From Meghimatium bilineatum (taxonomy: Eukaryota; Mollusca; Gastropoda; Stylommatophora; Philomycidae), in contig CM067298.1 of the NCBI GenBank assembly GCA_034231615.1, forward strand, positions 52,108,883 through 52,172,882: a DNA stretch of 64,000 nucleotides. Reading direction: 5' to 3'. The notes beneath the pieces are model-generated. The model was not told the DNA's origin and searched no databases. It saw nothing but the letters and a program-made list of their open reading frames with translations. A program made the translations under genes and the position numbers. Positions 11,287 through 23,037 of this stretch are shown here, piece by piece; position 1 is the first letter of the stretch; every line of letters begins with the position of its first letter.

Positions 11287-11503
11287 TTAACCCCTTAGCT
11301 ACAGAAGTATCCTTAAGGATACAATGAGGGGGTTGCGCCATTTTGCTGAGATCTTCTTCCCAGGAAAACAATTTGTATGTAAGCTTTATTATAAGCATCA
11401 AGACATATTTTTTTCCTGGGAAGCTAAAAAGAGGAGGAAACCCACAAAATGGCAGTGGCTTTTCAGCATATCCTTAAGAATACCTATGAAGCTAAGGAGT
11501 TAA
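11287..11503. mobile_element. TTAA-flanked foldback MITE (piggyBac-like)
   Basis: Both ends read TTAA then C.CCTTAGCT: left TTAACCCCTTAGCTACAG, right (complement) TTAACTCCTTAGCTTCAT. The inverted repeats continue inward (GTAT.CTTAAGGATA; TTCCCAGGAAAA), so most of the 217 bases folds back on itself. TTAA targets are the signature of piggyBac-type elements. No coding capacity. Confidence 0.72.
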
Positions 11504-11914
11504 TACACATATTTCATCAATTTAAGGATATTTCCCCCCCCCCCCCCTCCAACCCCCAATCTAAGTGCAAAGATTTATCATCATAAGAAGTTTCTTAATG
11601 AAGTAAAATTTACAAAGCTTTGTATGTATTTGCAAGTTGCTCTATACTGATGTTTGGCACTGGTCTCATACTCTAAATGCCATTCATAATTATTTCTTTA
11701 GACAGATACAAGAACAAATGTATCAGAAATACAATAATCACTTAAATCAACAGTTAAACAAAGAAAGCTGATGTGGTTCAAGCATGTCACTATTCCCTGT
11801 TTAAAACAATTTTGCAGGGAAAGTGAGGGGCACAAGAAGCAGTGTGGGACAGACAATCATGGATTGAAAACATCAGGATTGGATTTGTTTTATTTCTACA
11901 CATTCACAGAATAT

Positions 11915-12362
11915 ACAGCTGTTGGTCAATATGTGGTTAAAAAATATATCAGAACAAAAATGGCTATTGGCCACATAGATACCACTGCATGTATGACTCT
12001 TGGTTAAAAAATATACCAGAGGATATATGCTAAATATTTGTTAAATAAGCAAAAGAGCATTTATGGGTATTGGCTAAAAAGATACCAGTGCTTACATAGG
12101 CCTAGCTATTGGCCAAACATATATCAGTGCACATATGGTTTCTGGCCAAATAGATACCAGTGCATATATAGCGACTGATCAAAAAGATACCAATGTATAT
12201 ATGGCCATCGGCAAAATAATAAACCAGTCATATACCTATAAGCCAAAAAGATACCAGTTCATATATATATGGCTATTGACCAAAAAGGTACCAGTGTGTA
12301 TATGATGGCTATAGGCCAAAAAGGTACCAGTGCATATATATCTATTGATCAAAGAGCATTAG
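11915..12362. repeat. Degenerate tandem array, unit about 35-45 bases
   Basis: TGGCTATTGGCCAAAAAGAT and ACCAGTGCATATAT variants recur roughly ten times with drift in unit length. Confidence 0.8.
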
Positions 12363-12539
12363 TGATGGTGCTAACGTTTTTAAAAAAACGCAAATGAAAA
12401 CCTTAACTATGAAATTATATAATAAAGGAAATGTGTTATTATAATGCCAGATTGTTATCCCTTTGTATAAACAAAATAGGAGACAGCTGCTGTCAACATC
12501 AGTGCATGCATGCACACTTAAACACTGCATGCTTCCAAC

Positions 12540-13930
12540 AAATTATTAAGCAAACAAAAGCAGGAAAGTAAGAGGTGAATGGGTTACATGGTGCTATCAA
12601 TAAGCATTAATGTTTCTGCATAATGCGTGCACTTACAGTGATTCGCTCCAATCTAGCCTGTGTGAGTGAACATCAAAGGTCGGGTACAAATTTAATGAAA
12701 TACAAGCTAATAATATTATTTTAAAATATATTTGCAGTGAAGTTGGAAGGTCCACATGCTTTTCTAGAGATCTTATTTCTAGAGATCTTTCCCATGGAAA
12801 TCAGAAATAAACAATCTCTTTTACTTGAAAATAAGGATAATGAACCCATTATGCAGCTGGACTATTCTCTCCCCCCCCCCCCATTTTTTTAGTCTAATCC
12901 AAAACATTTACTTACTGCTATATCTGCTCTGTATCAGTTTGTTTTCAATGATACAGTTATTTTACTAGCAACATGAACAACTCCCATTATTTCCTACAAA
13001 GATATGAGATTCACATTGATACATTACTAAGCTATAATATATTTACAAGTCTTTAACCAACATTAAGCTAGTGTGCTGAAAATATTACTATAAGACATTA
13101 GTAAGTAGCAGACAAGGGTTTGAACCAGGTTCATTCAGTTGATACCAAACCTTGTAGCTTGAGTCTTAATTGGTGAGTATAACACAGGTTCAAACTTGCC
13201 TGCTTCCTTCCAATTTTTTATTATTAATTCCTTGTGCTTCCTAATAATACTATAAGACTTGTATGACAATCATTTTCAAGAAACCTATATTAAAATTATA
13301 ATGCACTCAAGGATACAGCACAGTAAGAAAATGAACTGGCAGTGTTATGAATATTATGAATTTCACTCTACATGGGTGATACAATATAAAGACATACAAT
13401 ACAAGCAATGTTGTGGTGGTACTTTGTTTAGCAGGCACATAATTCATGTTTTTTTGTTACTACAAAGTCATTCTATATTAGCTAGATCAATGATAGCACA
13501 TGTTAGTGACACCATTTTTATATAAAATCTTCACATACAGTGTGAAGTTATTTGGAGAGCCAAATGGAGAAACAAGACACATTGTATGATGGTTAGCATC
13601 TCAAAAACTATGTAGCTGAATTCATGAGATGGACACATCTTTCTGCACTAGTTTAACACCAATCTTGATGCAATAAAGGTCAATTGGTCCCCAGAATAGA
13701 TTATTTCTCCTTATTCTCTTATTTTTATACTTCTTGTCTTGTGGTGTTATATTATGCTATTACATTTTTGTTTCACTAAATTTGTATTTCCACTAAACAG
13801 TACCATTACGATTAATGTGGTTAGCTAGAAATTCAGAGATATTCTGCATTCATTTATCCATATGGTTGTTGTTGATTTCCTGGTGGGAGAAATCCATTTT
13901 GTTTATATTCGTTATGGTTTTGTGTTTTAA
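12540..13930. other. intron, nothing recognised
   Basis: AT-rich sequence with a C-run at 12871-12882. No element ends or coding potential recognised. Confidence 0.5.
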
Positions 13931-13934
13931 CTGT

Positions 13935-13982
13935 TTTTGTTGTCTTGATAAAGGTCCCAATTGGACAGACACATTGACAATT
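13935..13982 (+). repeat. GATAAAG...GACA-type motif, plus strand
   Basis: TTGTCTTGATAAAGGTCCCA and a following GGACAGACACATTGACA. Same motif class as 23040 and 59475; it lies inside a hydrophobic open stretch (13815-14201) that is not a gene. Confidence 0.4.
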
Positions 13983-14849
13983 GTATTTGTTCTTTGTTTT
14001 ATTGTTATTTTCTATATTTTATTATTTTATATTGATAGTTTTCTAGTAACCTATTTACCTTATTTGTATTTACTCTATTTGTCTGGTTACTGCGGCACTT
14101 CCTTTTTGTTGGACATCCTCCGATATTTGGTTTATTTATATTCTTTTATCCACATTGTTATTAATGACTATAACAACTGGTATCATCACATATATTTATA
14201 AGAAAAAGTAACTATAGCAAATGTTCTCATGCCACATTGACTATCATATGCTGGACAGATAAACAATTATTGCTGAGCTGTCATATAGTTGGGGCAACTA
14301 GGACACAGATGTATGAGGATGTATTCAACAATTTTTGGTAGAATAACTAGTTACAGAACAATGGAAGGGATTGCATGATGTGACATTGGATCATGCATTC
14401 ATGAGTATTGAAATTGCTGTTGAGCATTGAAGTCAATGATTGGGTACCATGATAGAGCCACAAGTGAACAACTCTCACATTTGTTTTGAGTCAAAATTAC
14501 ACAATATCTTGAGGATTTTGCAATAAATTATTTTGTCAGAAGCTTAGTAACACAAGAATATTTAAAATGATACAAATGGTCTTTCTTACATGAAGTTATG
14601 AATACAGTGAAAATAAAAGGGTATATTATTATTTTAAAGATTAGTTGAGTACAATTAACCATAAACAATCAAGAAAGTAAGGTGGTTAATAAAGGAAGAT
14701 CATTAAATAATAGTGATTGAGAATGAAAAGGAAATTCATTCGGTTCCATTCAATCAATTTTTACGGATGATCTAAGATGTGCAGTGTTGTTGCAATTTAT
14801 TTCAACATTTCTTATTTGTAAACATAGGGAGAAACTATTTCATATATAA

Positions 14850-15115
14850 GTTGTATAAGAAGTGTTATGTATGACATTTTGATAATGTGCCATTATGGAG
14901 ATCTCGATGAAATAGTGTTTTAAGACTTTTGCCTAGAGTTCAAGAGGTTGCAGGTCATCCAAGATCATGATGTTTTATTCAACAAGTGAATTTTTTCAGA
15001 TATCCCTGGAGATTATCATTATAAGATTATGAATTACACGCTATAAATAGATTCATGGCAGGTAAAGTACTGCTTCATTGAGATGGGAATATATGAGAAA
15101 CCTGAGTATTGTGCA
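14850..15115 (+). repeat. Dispersed repeat, member of a pair
   Basis: Similar along about 250 bases to 19245-19505, including GAT.TC.CTGG.GATTAT, a CATGGCA-like step (GCTGGCATGATG in the partner) and a TTGAGA.G..GGGAA-like end. Class unknown. Confidence 0.5.
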
Positions 15116-16599
15116 GTCAATCCTTTCTGCCTTTTACTGAAATGTGCCAATATGCACCACAATTTTACTACCAAAAAAAAATTTACATAATTATATTGGG
15201 TCTATTGAAGTTTTTCAAACATGGAAGAACGCAAGGCTAGACTCATGAGGGGTACTTTAGTACTAAATTATGGCTATCTGTCAACTGCAAGATACAGTCA
15301 AGACATGAGATACCACAAATCAGGGAAAGTGACAACTAATAGACCCATCACAACAAAGCCTGTGCATCAAAACTGATTCCGAATTTTCCTGAACCATGGC
15401 ACTGGACAGGTACAGACCTTTCCTACTCAAATCATCTCATTGTGATCTGAGCTCTTTCCCAAACTCAAGGTTCCACTTTAAGTAACAGGAGACAGAAAAG
15501 ATAAGAAAATGTGGCAAAAAATGTCACAGGTATCCTTAAAATGACTGAAAAGTTATTCCAGCAGTGGATATACTGCTGAAAGAAGGGAAGCTAAATCAGA
15601 ATTGACATCTTTTGTAAAGGATTAGGATTTGAACTTCAGTTATAATATTTTTTTGTGTTTATAGTAAGTCTAAGCTCTTTTTTTTTTTAAAATTTAGTCT
15701 TCTCATGTTTTTCTATAGATAACGTTTTGAGTTTGTTGTGCTCTGTGAGTTGAAAAGTTATTACCTAACCCAAACTGCATAGCTGAACACAGGTATTCAT
15801 ATTTGATTACATTTGAGAGGTGGTCTATTTTCCATTTCTCTCTACAGGAGGTTTGAATGGATATTTTTTACGACTTCATATTTTGCTTCAATATCATTTT
15901 CTTGCAGTGTCAGCTTTTTGTTTTTGACAAGCATTTACCGGTAATAAACTATTAAGTACAAACACAATAATGTCCTGTAATTTGATTATAATAGATTTCT
16001 AAATACATGTGATATTAAAAAGCATATTAAGTACTATGTTTATTAAGTACTATGATTAATGCTGTTAGCACGAATGAACATTGCTATGATTAATATAGTT
16101 GATAGAAATTTCACACCACCTCTACATGTGATATGACATGCATTTAAAACTGCACAAAACATGGTAGGATAAGGACTATAGATAAAATGGACACAGGTGA
16201 GTTAATGAGTTATTAGCTGTGATGTACTTAACATTATTACACACTAATGATGTATTCGCTCCAAATTAATGTGTGATGTGTTACGGAATGTGACTTAAAA
16301 AACAGCAATAAAATATATTGTACATTTTTGTGATTCCAATCGATGAGAATAACAAAATATTAGTACCTCCTTGATAACAATGAAAAGCTATGAATGTAAG
16401 GTAAAAAATATTAATGAAGGATATTAACTTTACCATAAACACATTCAAGAAATCATCCATATCTTTATTTCTAAAAACAAGGTCAGTTAAAACATAATTC
16501 ATCTTGTTTTTTTTCCCCCACAGAGGGAAGTTGTAGTTGAGAATTTGTGTGCCCACCAACAAAAGACATCACTGTGTGAGCTAGATATTTAGTGAGGTT

Positions 16600-16800
16600 A
16601 GGTATTAAAATATAGTACACCCTCTCTCAATTGAACATAGGTCAGATATTTTCTGCACAGATCTCCTACCTTAGAATATCCCAGGTTTGGAGAATATAGT
16701 CAAATGGGTAAGAATGAAGGCAAAAGAGATTAAGGATGCCAGCATAAGACAATATTAGATAGGGTACTCTACGAGGATCAGTGACCAGGTTTCTACGGAA
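16600..16800 (+). mobile_element. LINE C-terminal fragment, left half of a split copy
   Basis: Plus-strand similarity to 51371-51480: GGTTTGGAGAATATAGTCA then AAGGCAAAAGAGATTAAGG. The ending of the same element (ATACTAGAAATAG, TGGAGATCCATGATTGCCCA) appears only at 17310-17355, after an unrelated insert. Confidence 0.55.
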
Positions 16801-16869
16801 CAGAAAGCTAACATAATTTAATAGAATGAAATTTGGATAAGGATGCATTTACAGACACATCCAACATTC

Positions 16870-17260
16870 TACGCGTTACGGAAGATGAGAGTCCCCGATC
16901 ACTCGATATGCACGCTACACACTGAGTGGGGGTGGATGGCGAGTGCATTGCATGCAAATTGCAAGATCAGTATCCTTCGTTACAACCCGTAGTCGCAACC
17001 TTCGATAACAGTTACCATGTTGTTCCGACAGGCTGATGTTGTGCTTGAACTAGATATGGGCACGAGGTGGGTGGGCGGAACAACAAAGAAACCTGCCGTA
17101 AGGGCCAGAGTTGTGCCCTGATGTCGACGTCTGTTTCATCTGCATTGGACTAGAAACACCATCGAGTCGAATGGCTGCTGAAACAGAGGGCGGAGCACTT
17201 ATGGGGATGCCCCACGTGCTGTTAGACCAGTTTTCTAATCAAGACTCAAGTTACAACTTT
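16870..17260 (+). mobile_element. RNase H-LINE 3' end inserted in another LINE
   Basis: GC-richer segment (many CpGs) ending ATGGCTGCTGAAACAGAGG, GGATGCCCCACGTGCTGTTA and TTTCTAATCAAGACTC. This is the same 3' end as the elements at 5335 and 26765. Probably a relatively young insertion, judged by retained CpG. Confidence 0.6.
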
Positions 17261-17289
17261 TAAAATCTCGGAATAATATCATGGCACAG

Positions 17290-17360
17290 TAGAAAATCAA
17301 TGATTCTGATACAAAATACTAGAAATAGTGTTATGGAGATCCATGATTGCCCATGCTATT
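17290..17360 (+). mobile_element. LINE C-terminal fragment, right half of a split copy
   Basis: Carries the ending seen at 39280-39350 and 51510-51560 (AATACTAGAAATAG.GTTATG, GAGATCCATGATTGCCCATG). Confidence 0.5.
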
Positions 17361-17589
17361 CATTTAGAATACGTATTTGAATTACAAGTGCTGGACTCAT
17401 TCAGTAAATAGAAAAAGTTCAAATTACTGATTTAGTCTAAGATACATAGATGTCAACTAGTACGGATTTTCAATATTGAAACTGATTTACTGCAATGTGT
17501 ATCTCAAACGCATGTATTCAGGGGAAGAAAAAAAAAGGGGGGTGGGGGGTTATTAGATTTCAGTAATTATTACTGAACAGACACCAACA

Positions 17590-17800
17590 GAATACACCAC
17601 CAATCACTTGAATGGATACCTACAGGCAAAAGAGCAAGGGGTAGACCAAAAGAAACACTCAGAAGAACAATACTTAGAGAAAGTAAAACATCCAATACTC
17701 ATACTATTCAAGAACTGCACAGAATAGCTTTGAACAGACAGAATTGGAGAGATCTGACCTCTGCCCTATGCGCTAACTTCAGCACAAAAGGAAAATGAAA
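17590..17800 (+). mobile_element. LINE C-terminal fragment (GRPKETLRRT type)
   Basis: The plus strand encodes GRPKETLRRTILRESKTSNT, then TIQELHRIALNRQNWRDLTS and ALCANFSTKGK. This GRPRETLRRT...W..LV.ALC ending is typical of the extreme C-terminus of CR1/RTE-group LINE polymerases. It ends only about 110 bases before the donor of the exon at 17906. Confidence 0.65.
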
Positions 17801-17905
17801 TTATTACTAATACTGATTTTTATTAGAATATGTACATAAATGCTAAAAATGTGAATTTATGAACAAATAAGTTGACAGCTATGAAAATATAAAGAGACAA
17901 CTTAC

Positions 17906-18128
17906 GTCACAGAATTGAATCTTTGCTGCTCACGATCTAAGGCATCTCTAACTTTGGACAAATTTATCTGCGTAGAGGAGAGTTCTGACTGTAATTCAAG
18001 AATTTGCCTACGCTCCTGTGTTGATTGTGAAGACAGCTCCGATACACGTTGGCGTTCATTTTTCAGTGATTTCTTTAAGTCTTCTTGGATTACACCTTCT
18101 TGTTGTATCTTGTACTCCAACATTTGAA
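17906..18128 (-). CDS. AKAP9: AKAP9-like exon 19, LEY-QQ block
   Basis: A 223-base exon entering with two bases of a split codon (acceptor ATTTTTTAAG|) and leaving after two (donor GAC|GTAAGT). It encodes QMLEYKIQQEGVIQEDLKKS then a Ser/Gln-rich coiled coil ending EQQRFNSV. Human AKAP9 has LLEYNIQQKQSQM at the corresponding point. Codons split across both junctions rebuild sensible residues (Ile, Thr), which supports the splice choices. Confidence 0.92.
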
Positions 18129-18399
18129 CTTAAAAAATTTCAAATTGAAAAAATTCAATCTTTTGCTGCAAATATTTTCTGATATAGAATTTTCTCATTT
18201 AAAATGTTTTTCATTATTTAATCAAATTTTCATTCAATTCTTAATCCTAAACATAAAAATATATGAACTTCAAAATAACTGTTTGCCAAAATTTTTCAAC
18301 AAACATTTACTTACTCCTTCCTTCTCATGTGTCCTTCTGGCTGGTATAGGTTATAACTGACCTATAATTTTACTATCCTAGTCTATTTTCTATTGTCAT

Positions 18400-18720
18400 C
18401 CACTCTTGCCGTTAAGCGTCGGGGTGATTAGAGCTCGAGCTTGCGTTCTAAAGCCAGATGTGTGACCTTGGCTGTGCTATGTCCAAGTCTGTTCAGGATG
18501 TCCCTGACGTTTTCTATCCATCTTTTCCATGGTCTTCCTCTGGCTTTGTACTCTGATCTAATTTGGTTATATGCATGTAAGGGCAACTTTTCATGATGCA
18601 TACTCATAATATGGCCAAACCACTTGATCTGTTCTCTATGTAATCTGTACAAGGTATTATACCTACTCTTTCCCTGAAATCTTCATTTCATAATCTATTG
18701 AGCCCGGTGCACCTAATTAT
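18400..18720 (-). mobile_element. LINE C-terminal fragment (WFGH...GRPWKRW type)
   Basis: The minus strand reads LHREQIKWFGHIMSMHHEKL and later ARGRPWKRWIENVRDILNRL. WFGH plus RGRP-RRW is a common C-terminal signature of non-LTR retrotransposon polymerases. A different subfamily from the GRPKETLRRT copies. Confidence 0.7.
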
Positions 18721-18989
18721 CGAATACCTATCCCAGTACTGTTTCTTTATTGACATTTTTCATTAATGGCAAAAGATTAATCTGCTTTGCATTTTATATC
18801 ATTTTTTTGTCATTCCAAATTCATGCTAATCAACTAATACAAATTTTCTGTATTTGCTACAGAAAATACTCAGATTTCATGGAATATTCCCACATTGATC
18901 TTGAGAATTTATCTTTAGTGAAGAACTCTTTATAGGAAAATATAGACACAATATACACAAAGTTATCTATAATTGAGCTGAAATACAAA

Positions 18990-19200
18990 TTGCTGCAATA
19001 TCTACAGCTTTGCTGCAATATCTGCTCCTTTCAGCCAGACACACTTGACTTCAGCATGGCTTCTGGGTCACTTTGACCCTATATGGGTTGGGACAGCCAA
19101 CTCCTTCTCAGAACTTCCTTAGTTGCCTCTTACAATATAAATGGAAGGTAAACAATGTTGCTATTCTTTGTTCCCCTTTTGGGCCCTAGCAACAAACAGG
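18990..19200 (-). repeat. Family R repeat copy
   Basis: Complement of family R: CCAGACACACTTGACTTCAG, TTGACCCTATATGGGTTGGG, ACAGCCAACTCCTTCTCAG and GGAAGGTAAACAATGTTGCT. Confidence 0.65.
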
Positions 19201-19244
19201 TGATTGCACTTCTGATTACACACCAGCAACACAAATATTTACAG

Positions 19245-19505
19245 ATGCATGGGACTACCAATTTCTGTTCTACAATTCATAGCTACCATTATGTGATGGT
19301 TGAACTTTGTAAAAGTAAAACTACAGGACATCTGAGATATTGTGATCAAGCCACTTGCATTGTGTTCATGAGTTTGAAAAAAAAACCTTGTTTACAAGTG
19401 CATTTTTCTGAGATCTCTGGGGATTATTGCTTGGGCTATGGAACTTCATGCTTTAAACTATACTCTCAGAAGCTGGCATGATGCTTTGTTGAGAAGGATG
19501 GAGCA
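19245..19505 (+). repeat. Dispersed repeat, second member of the pair
   Basis: Partner of 14850-15115. Contains an open stretch (19155-19481) with no recognised domain. Confidence 0.5.
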
Positions 19506-19589
19506 TATATGGGGAAACTAAAGTACAATTAAGTCCATTATCTGCAATTTTTAAATTCTTTTTTTAAACTTCATAGCTCACCATTACAA

Positions 19590-19725
19590 GTCTTTTTTGG
19601 GAAAGACCAGAAGATCACAACAATCCACACCTGACCGGGACTCTGAGTCTACATACACAGGGAGTGCCCTACATGCTGTGATGCTAGTTTCTAATCAAGA
19701 ATCAATCTCATTATTGTGTTTTCTT
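19590..19725 (+). mobile_element. RNase H-LINE 3' end fragment
   Basis: Parallels 27595-27735: GAAAGACCAGAAGATCACA, GGAGTGCCCTACATGCTGTG and TTTCTAATCAAGAATCA. Confidence 0.6.
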
Positions 19726-19854
19726 GTAATTATTCGCAATACTTTTTATTAACAATCTTCTGTAAAGCAATACATATGTCATAGTGATCTTCTTATATGT
19801 TCATTCCATCTTCTTCATCTTTGAGTATGTTCCCAGTCTAGATTAGTTGGATAT

Positions 19855-19935
19855 AGTCCAGAATGTATTGTGTTATGGTATATTGCTTGACCCAAACATC
19901 CGATTTCAGCATAGTTTCTGAGTTACTTTGGTGAG
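19855..19935 (-). repeat. Family R repeat, short piece
   Basis: Complement of the GGACTACAT...GAATGCGTTGTGTCATGGT segment of family R (here CCAGAATGTATTGTGTTATG). Confidence 0.5.
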
Positions 19936-20197
19936 ACAACTGTTTTTATATTTCTCAATATTTTTACACCAATATTTCAACATAGATTATTTTATAAAAA
20001 CAAGGTTTTTATTTCTGTAACTGTGAATGTTTTATTTCATGCCTTCATCTTCTAATAATTATGCATTCAATTGGTTTTTATGTAAAAACAACCAAAAAAA
20101 CAACAACCTTCTAGAGTAGTCCTCTAGGTGGTTCCTGGAGTTTGATAATCTACGACTTATTCTAGACGAGCTTACTGAGCATTTAAGTAAAACTTAC

Positions 20198-20393
20198 TCT
20201 GCCTCTTGAGTTTTGATTCAGAACTGGATTTGGCTTCTTCATGTATGCCAATGAGCTGGCTGACTTGGTCTTTATTTTCCTGAAGCTGATTTTGGGCTTC
20301 CAAGAGGCGATGATGAAGACTACCTATTTCATCAATCATTGATTGACGGTCTGCTCTTAAAATTTCATCAATACCTGCCTGGTGAATTTGTTC
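20198..20393 (-). CDS. AKAP9: AKAP9-like exon 18, ADR block
   Basis: A 196-base exon entering in phase 0 (acceptor ATAAATTTCAG|) and leaving after one base (donor AGA|GTAAGT, consensus). It encodes EQIHQAGIDEILRADRQSMI, DEIGSLHHRLLEAQ and ends SESKLKRQ. The ADR-S-...EI-LH pattern matches the human AKAP9 ADRRSLLSEIQALH stretch, which directly follows the DWR segment there, so order is conserved. Confidence 0.92.
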
Positions 20394-20540
20394 CTGAAAT
20401 TTATATATAGAGCACTTTAAAAATACTGTCTCCTATCACCTTCAGTAGCACCAGCTGTTAATCAAATAAATAATTGCAGCATATCTTCTAAGAGATTGCT
20501 TTTTAACTATTTTTTTTAGATAAAACTTATACATTCAGTT

Positions 20541-20800
20541 GGGGGTTGTGTAAATTAGTGGTTAGCGCACTGGCTTCACATATGCGTGGTCCTGGGTTTG
20601 TCCCCCAGTTAAGGAGGTAAAAAATTTTTTTTAATCATTACAGTTTGCGGAACCTTTACTGAGTACCAGATTAATCCAAGGAGTAAACACAGTGAGGTAG
20701 ATTAGAAGGCTACTGCCCTCATATAGCAGAGTCACTGAAATGTGAGATCCCTAACTACACCCCTACGGCATTACGCTATGTGTTATAACTTTAATTTTTT
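20541..20800 (+). mobile_element. tRNA-derived SINE
   Basis: A tRNA-like head with an A box (TAGTGGTTAGCGCACTGG, 20556-20573) and a B box (GGGTTTGTCCC, 20594-20604), followed by an A/T run and a body of about 160 bases. It lacks a closed cloverleaf, so it is not a functional tRNA gene. Sits about 150 bases upstream of the acceptor at 20394 in an intron. Confidence 0.75.
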
Positions 20801-21383
20801 ACACATTCAGTAGCAATGCCAATAAAATGTGAATGGTCGATTTCTCTTTCCCTTGAACCTCAAGCTAGTTCAGGTACGCTCGGATTTCATGACTAATTTG
20901 CCCTTCTGCCACATTGCCAACAATACCACCTTTGACAAAGAAAACAAGATTACTCTTTGACAGTACCTGACAGTCATCATTATCCGTTAGGATTGTTAAG
21001 AGCGGTGCAATAGTAAAGAAGATGTAACTATTTAACAAATACTGTATAAGGATGTTGATATTCTACAATGCAAATGTTTGAGCATAAATAAAACTGTAGT
21101 ACTTACATAAAACACAAGCTTAACATTGAACGCACATTCTATTAGACTATAGGATATAGGTATTTAAAAAAATACAGATGTTACTGTCTATACATACTAC
21201 ACAAGGCCCAAATGCTTGGCTATATCTACGACAGATGTGGACTCCAGATTTTTACATACTGGCTTAAGATGTTATACTACTATAGTGAGAACAGTTTAAC
21301 TAAGACAATATTTCATCATTATCACTGCATACGTTATCATGTTTTTCTGATGAATTTGTGTAATTTTATGTAATAAAACATAC

Positions 21384-21545
21384 CAAGTTATGTACTTTGG
21401 TTTCTAATTGGGCAACAATGTCAGCTTCTGGGTACAGTGAATTTGCTGTTCTTGCTTCAGCTTGGAGAACTTTCTTCTCTTTCTCATACACTGCCACAAG
21501 AGAATGAAGCAAAGCAGCTCTCCAATCACCATGGTCATCCTCATT
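21384..21545 (-). CDS. AKAP9: AKAP9-like exon 17, DWR block
   Basis: A 54-codon phase-0 exon (acceptor CTTTTATCAACAG|, donor TTG|GTATGT). It reads NEDDHGDWRAALLHSLVAVY then EKEKKVLQAEARTANSLYP and ends QLETKVHNL. Human AKAP9 carries SDWRGELLLALQQVF, an EERSVL stretch and a later LE-R, so this is the most diagnostic exon in the window. A 42/46-base minisatellite starts about 13 bases upstream of its acceptor (21559 onward), so the intron tract feeding this splice site is repetitive. Confidence 0.92.
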
Positions 21546-21558
21546 CTGTTGATAAAAG

Positions 21559-22312
21559 GTATCAACAGAATATAGAAACATGTTTTCCAAATACATTTAC
21601 TCACATATCAACATAATATAGAAACATGTTTTCCAAATACACTTACATATCAACAGAATATAGAAATATGTTTTCCAAATACATTTACATATCAACATAA
21701 TATAGAAACATGTTTTCCAAATACACTTACATATCAACAGAATATAGAAATATGTTTTCCAAATACATTTACTAACATATCAACAGAATATAGAAACATG
21801 TTTTCCAAATACACTTACTCACATATCAACATAATATAGAAACATGTTTTCCAAATACACTTACATATCAACAGAATATAGAAACATGTTTTCCAAATAC
21901 ACTTACATATCAACAGAATATAGAAATATGTTTTCCAAATACATTTACTAACATATCAACAGAATATAGAAACATGTTTTCCAAATACATTTACTAACAT
22001 ATCAACAGAATATAGAAACATGTTTTCCAAATACACTTACTCACATATCAACATAATATAGAAACATGTTTTCCAAATACACTTACATATCAACAGAATA
22101 TAGAAACATGTTTTCCAAATACACTTACATATCAACAGAATATAGAAATATGTTTTCCAAATACATTTACTAACATATCAACAGAATATAGAAACATGTT
22201 TTCCAAATACACTTACTCACATATCAACAGAATATAGAAACATGTTTTCCAAATACACTTACTCGCATATCAACAGAATATAGAAATATATCTTCCAAAT
22301 AAATTTACTCAT
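21559..22312. repeat. Minisatellite, 42/46-base units, about 17 copies
   Basis: Units such as ATCAACAGAATATAGAAACA plus TGTTTTCCAAATACACTTAC, some with an extra TCAC. Two alternating variants (CAGAATATAG versus CATAATATAG; CACTTAC versus CATTTAC) point to higher-order duplication. It begins about 13 bases from the acceptor of the exon at 21384-21545. On the minus strand each unit holds a GTAAGTGTAT-like string. Confidence 0.95.
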
Positions 22313-22439
22313 AATATACATTACTAATTTACAATAAATAATTACAAATAAAGTTATAACATAATATACATTCCTTATTTCTTCATGATAAGTTATGACT
22401 TCAAGTTATCAACAGCATACACTGGACAAGTCCAGAGAT

Positions 22440-22860
22440 GCTCTGATTTCCGTCTCAATAAATCCATCTGAGTGTAGAGGCAGAAAGTTCCAGTTTATGT
22501 TGATTTAATCTCTTCGTATATCTATTATGTTTCTCTTTATGGACTGTTCTGATCTGTAAAACAATCTCATGACGTTTGAAAGCGACCAACATTAAACATC
22601 TTCTGAGTGGACAAGTGCATTAATTATGTCAGATCGATTCATTGATGTACATATTGACACTGTGGCCAATATCACCAGTTTATTTGCTTGCTCACTACCC
22701 TCAAAATCCACATGTCCTGGCACGAATATGAAGGCAACGGTAATCTTTTTGGTAAGAGGTTGTGTCAATAACTCCACTCATTGATGGTAAATGATTCCCA
22801 TTTAGACTATGCAGAGCATGTTTATTGGCTAACTAAGCATGTATGAATGAGAATAGTCTT
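22440..22860 (-). mobile_element. RNase H-LINE fragment
   Basis: The minus strand gives KKITVAFIFVPGHVDFEGSE then QANKLVILATVS. This is the last catalytic segment of RNase H with the PGH motif; the N-terminal half is missing or shifted. Neighbouring sequence to 22860 is compatible but weaker. Confidence 0.6.
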
Positions 22861-23037
22861 GTGACATAATCCTTGACAGCAACTCTATCACAGCCTTTAT
22901 CTCCATCTAATATTCCCTATTTATCATGTCACTGTCAACTTGAGCTTCGTATTGTGTGCATGTCAATAGTGCATGTAGTCCTCTGTGGTTGTAACATTGA
23001 TTTACTTATTTCATTGTTTTTCACTGTTTGTTTTATA

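Noticed and set aside
12871-12882. Poly-C tracts here and at 1467 and 11536 as regulatory G-quadruplex sites
   Set aside because: Single homopolymer runs without the spaced G-tracts needed for a convincing quadruplex; probably slippage.
13815-14201. 128-codon hydrophobic open frame as a membrane protein
   Set aside because: Phe/Leu/Ile/Tyr-rich reading of T-rich DNA, no splice or family support, and it overlaps a dispersed repeat motif.
20556-20604. tRNA gene
   Set aside because: A and B boxes are present but acceptor and anticodon stems do not close; it is the head of a SINE.
21559-22312. CRISPR-like array
   Set aside because: Units are contiguous, with no unique spacers, in a eukaryotic intron; a minisatellite.
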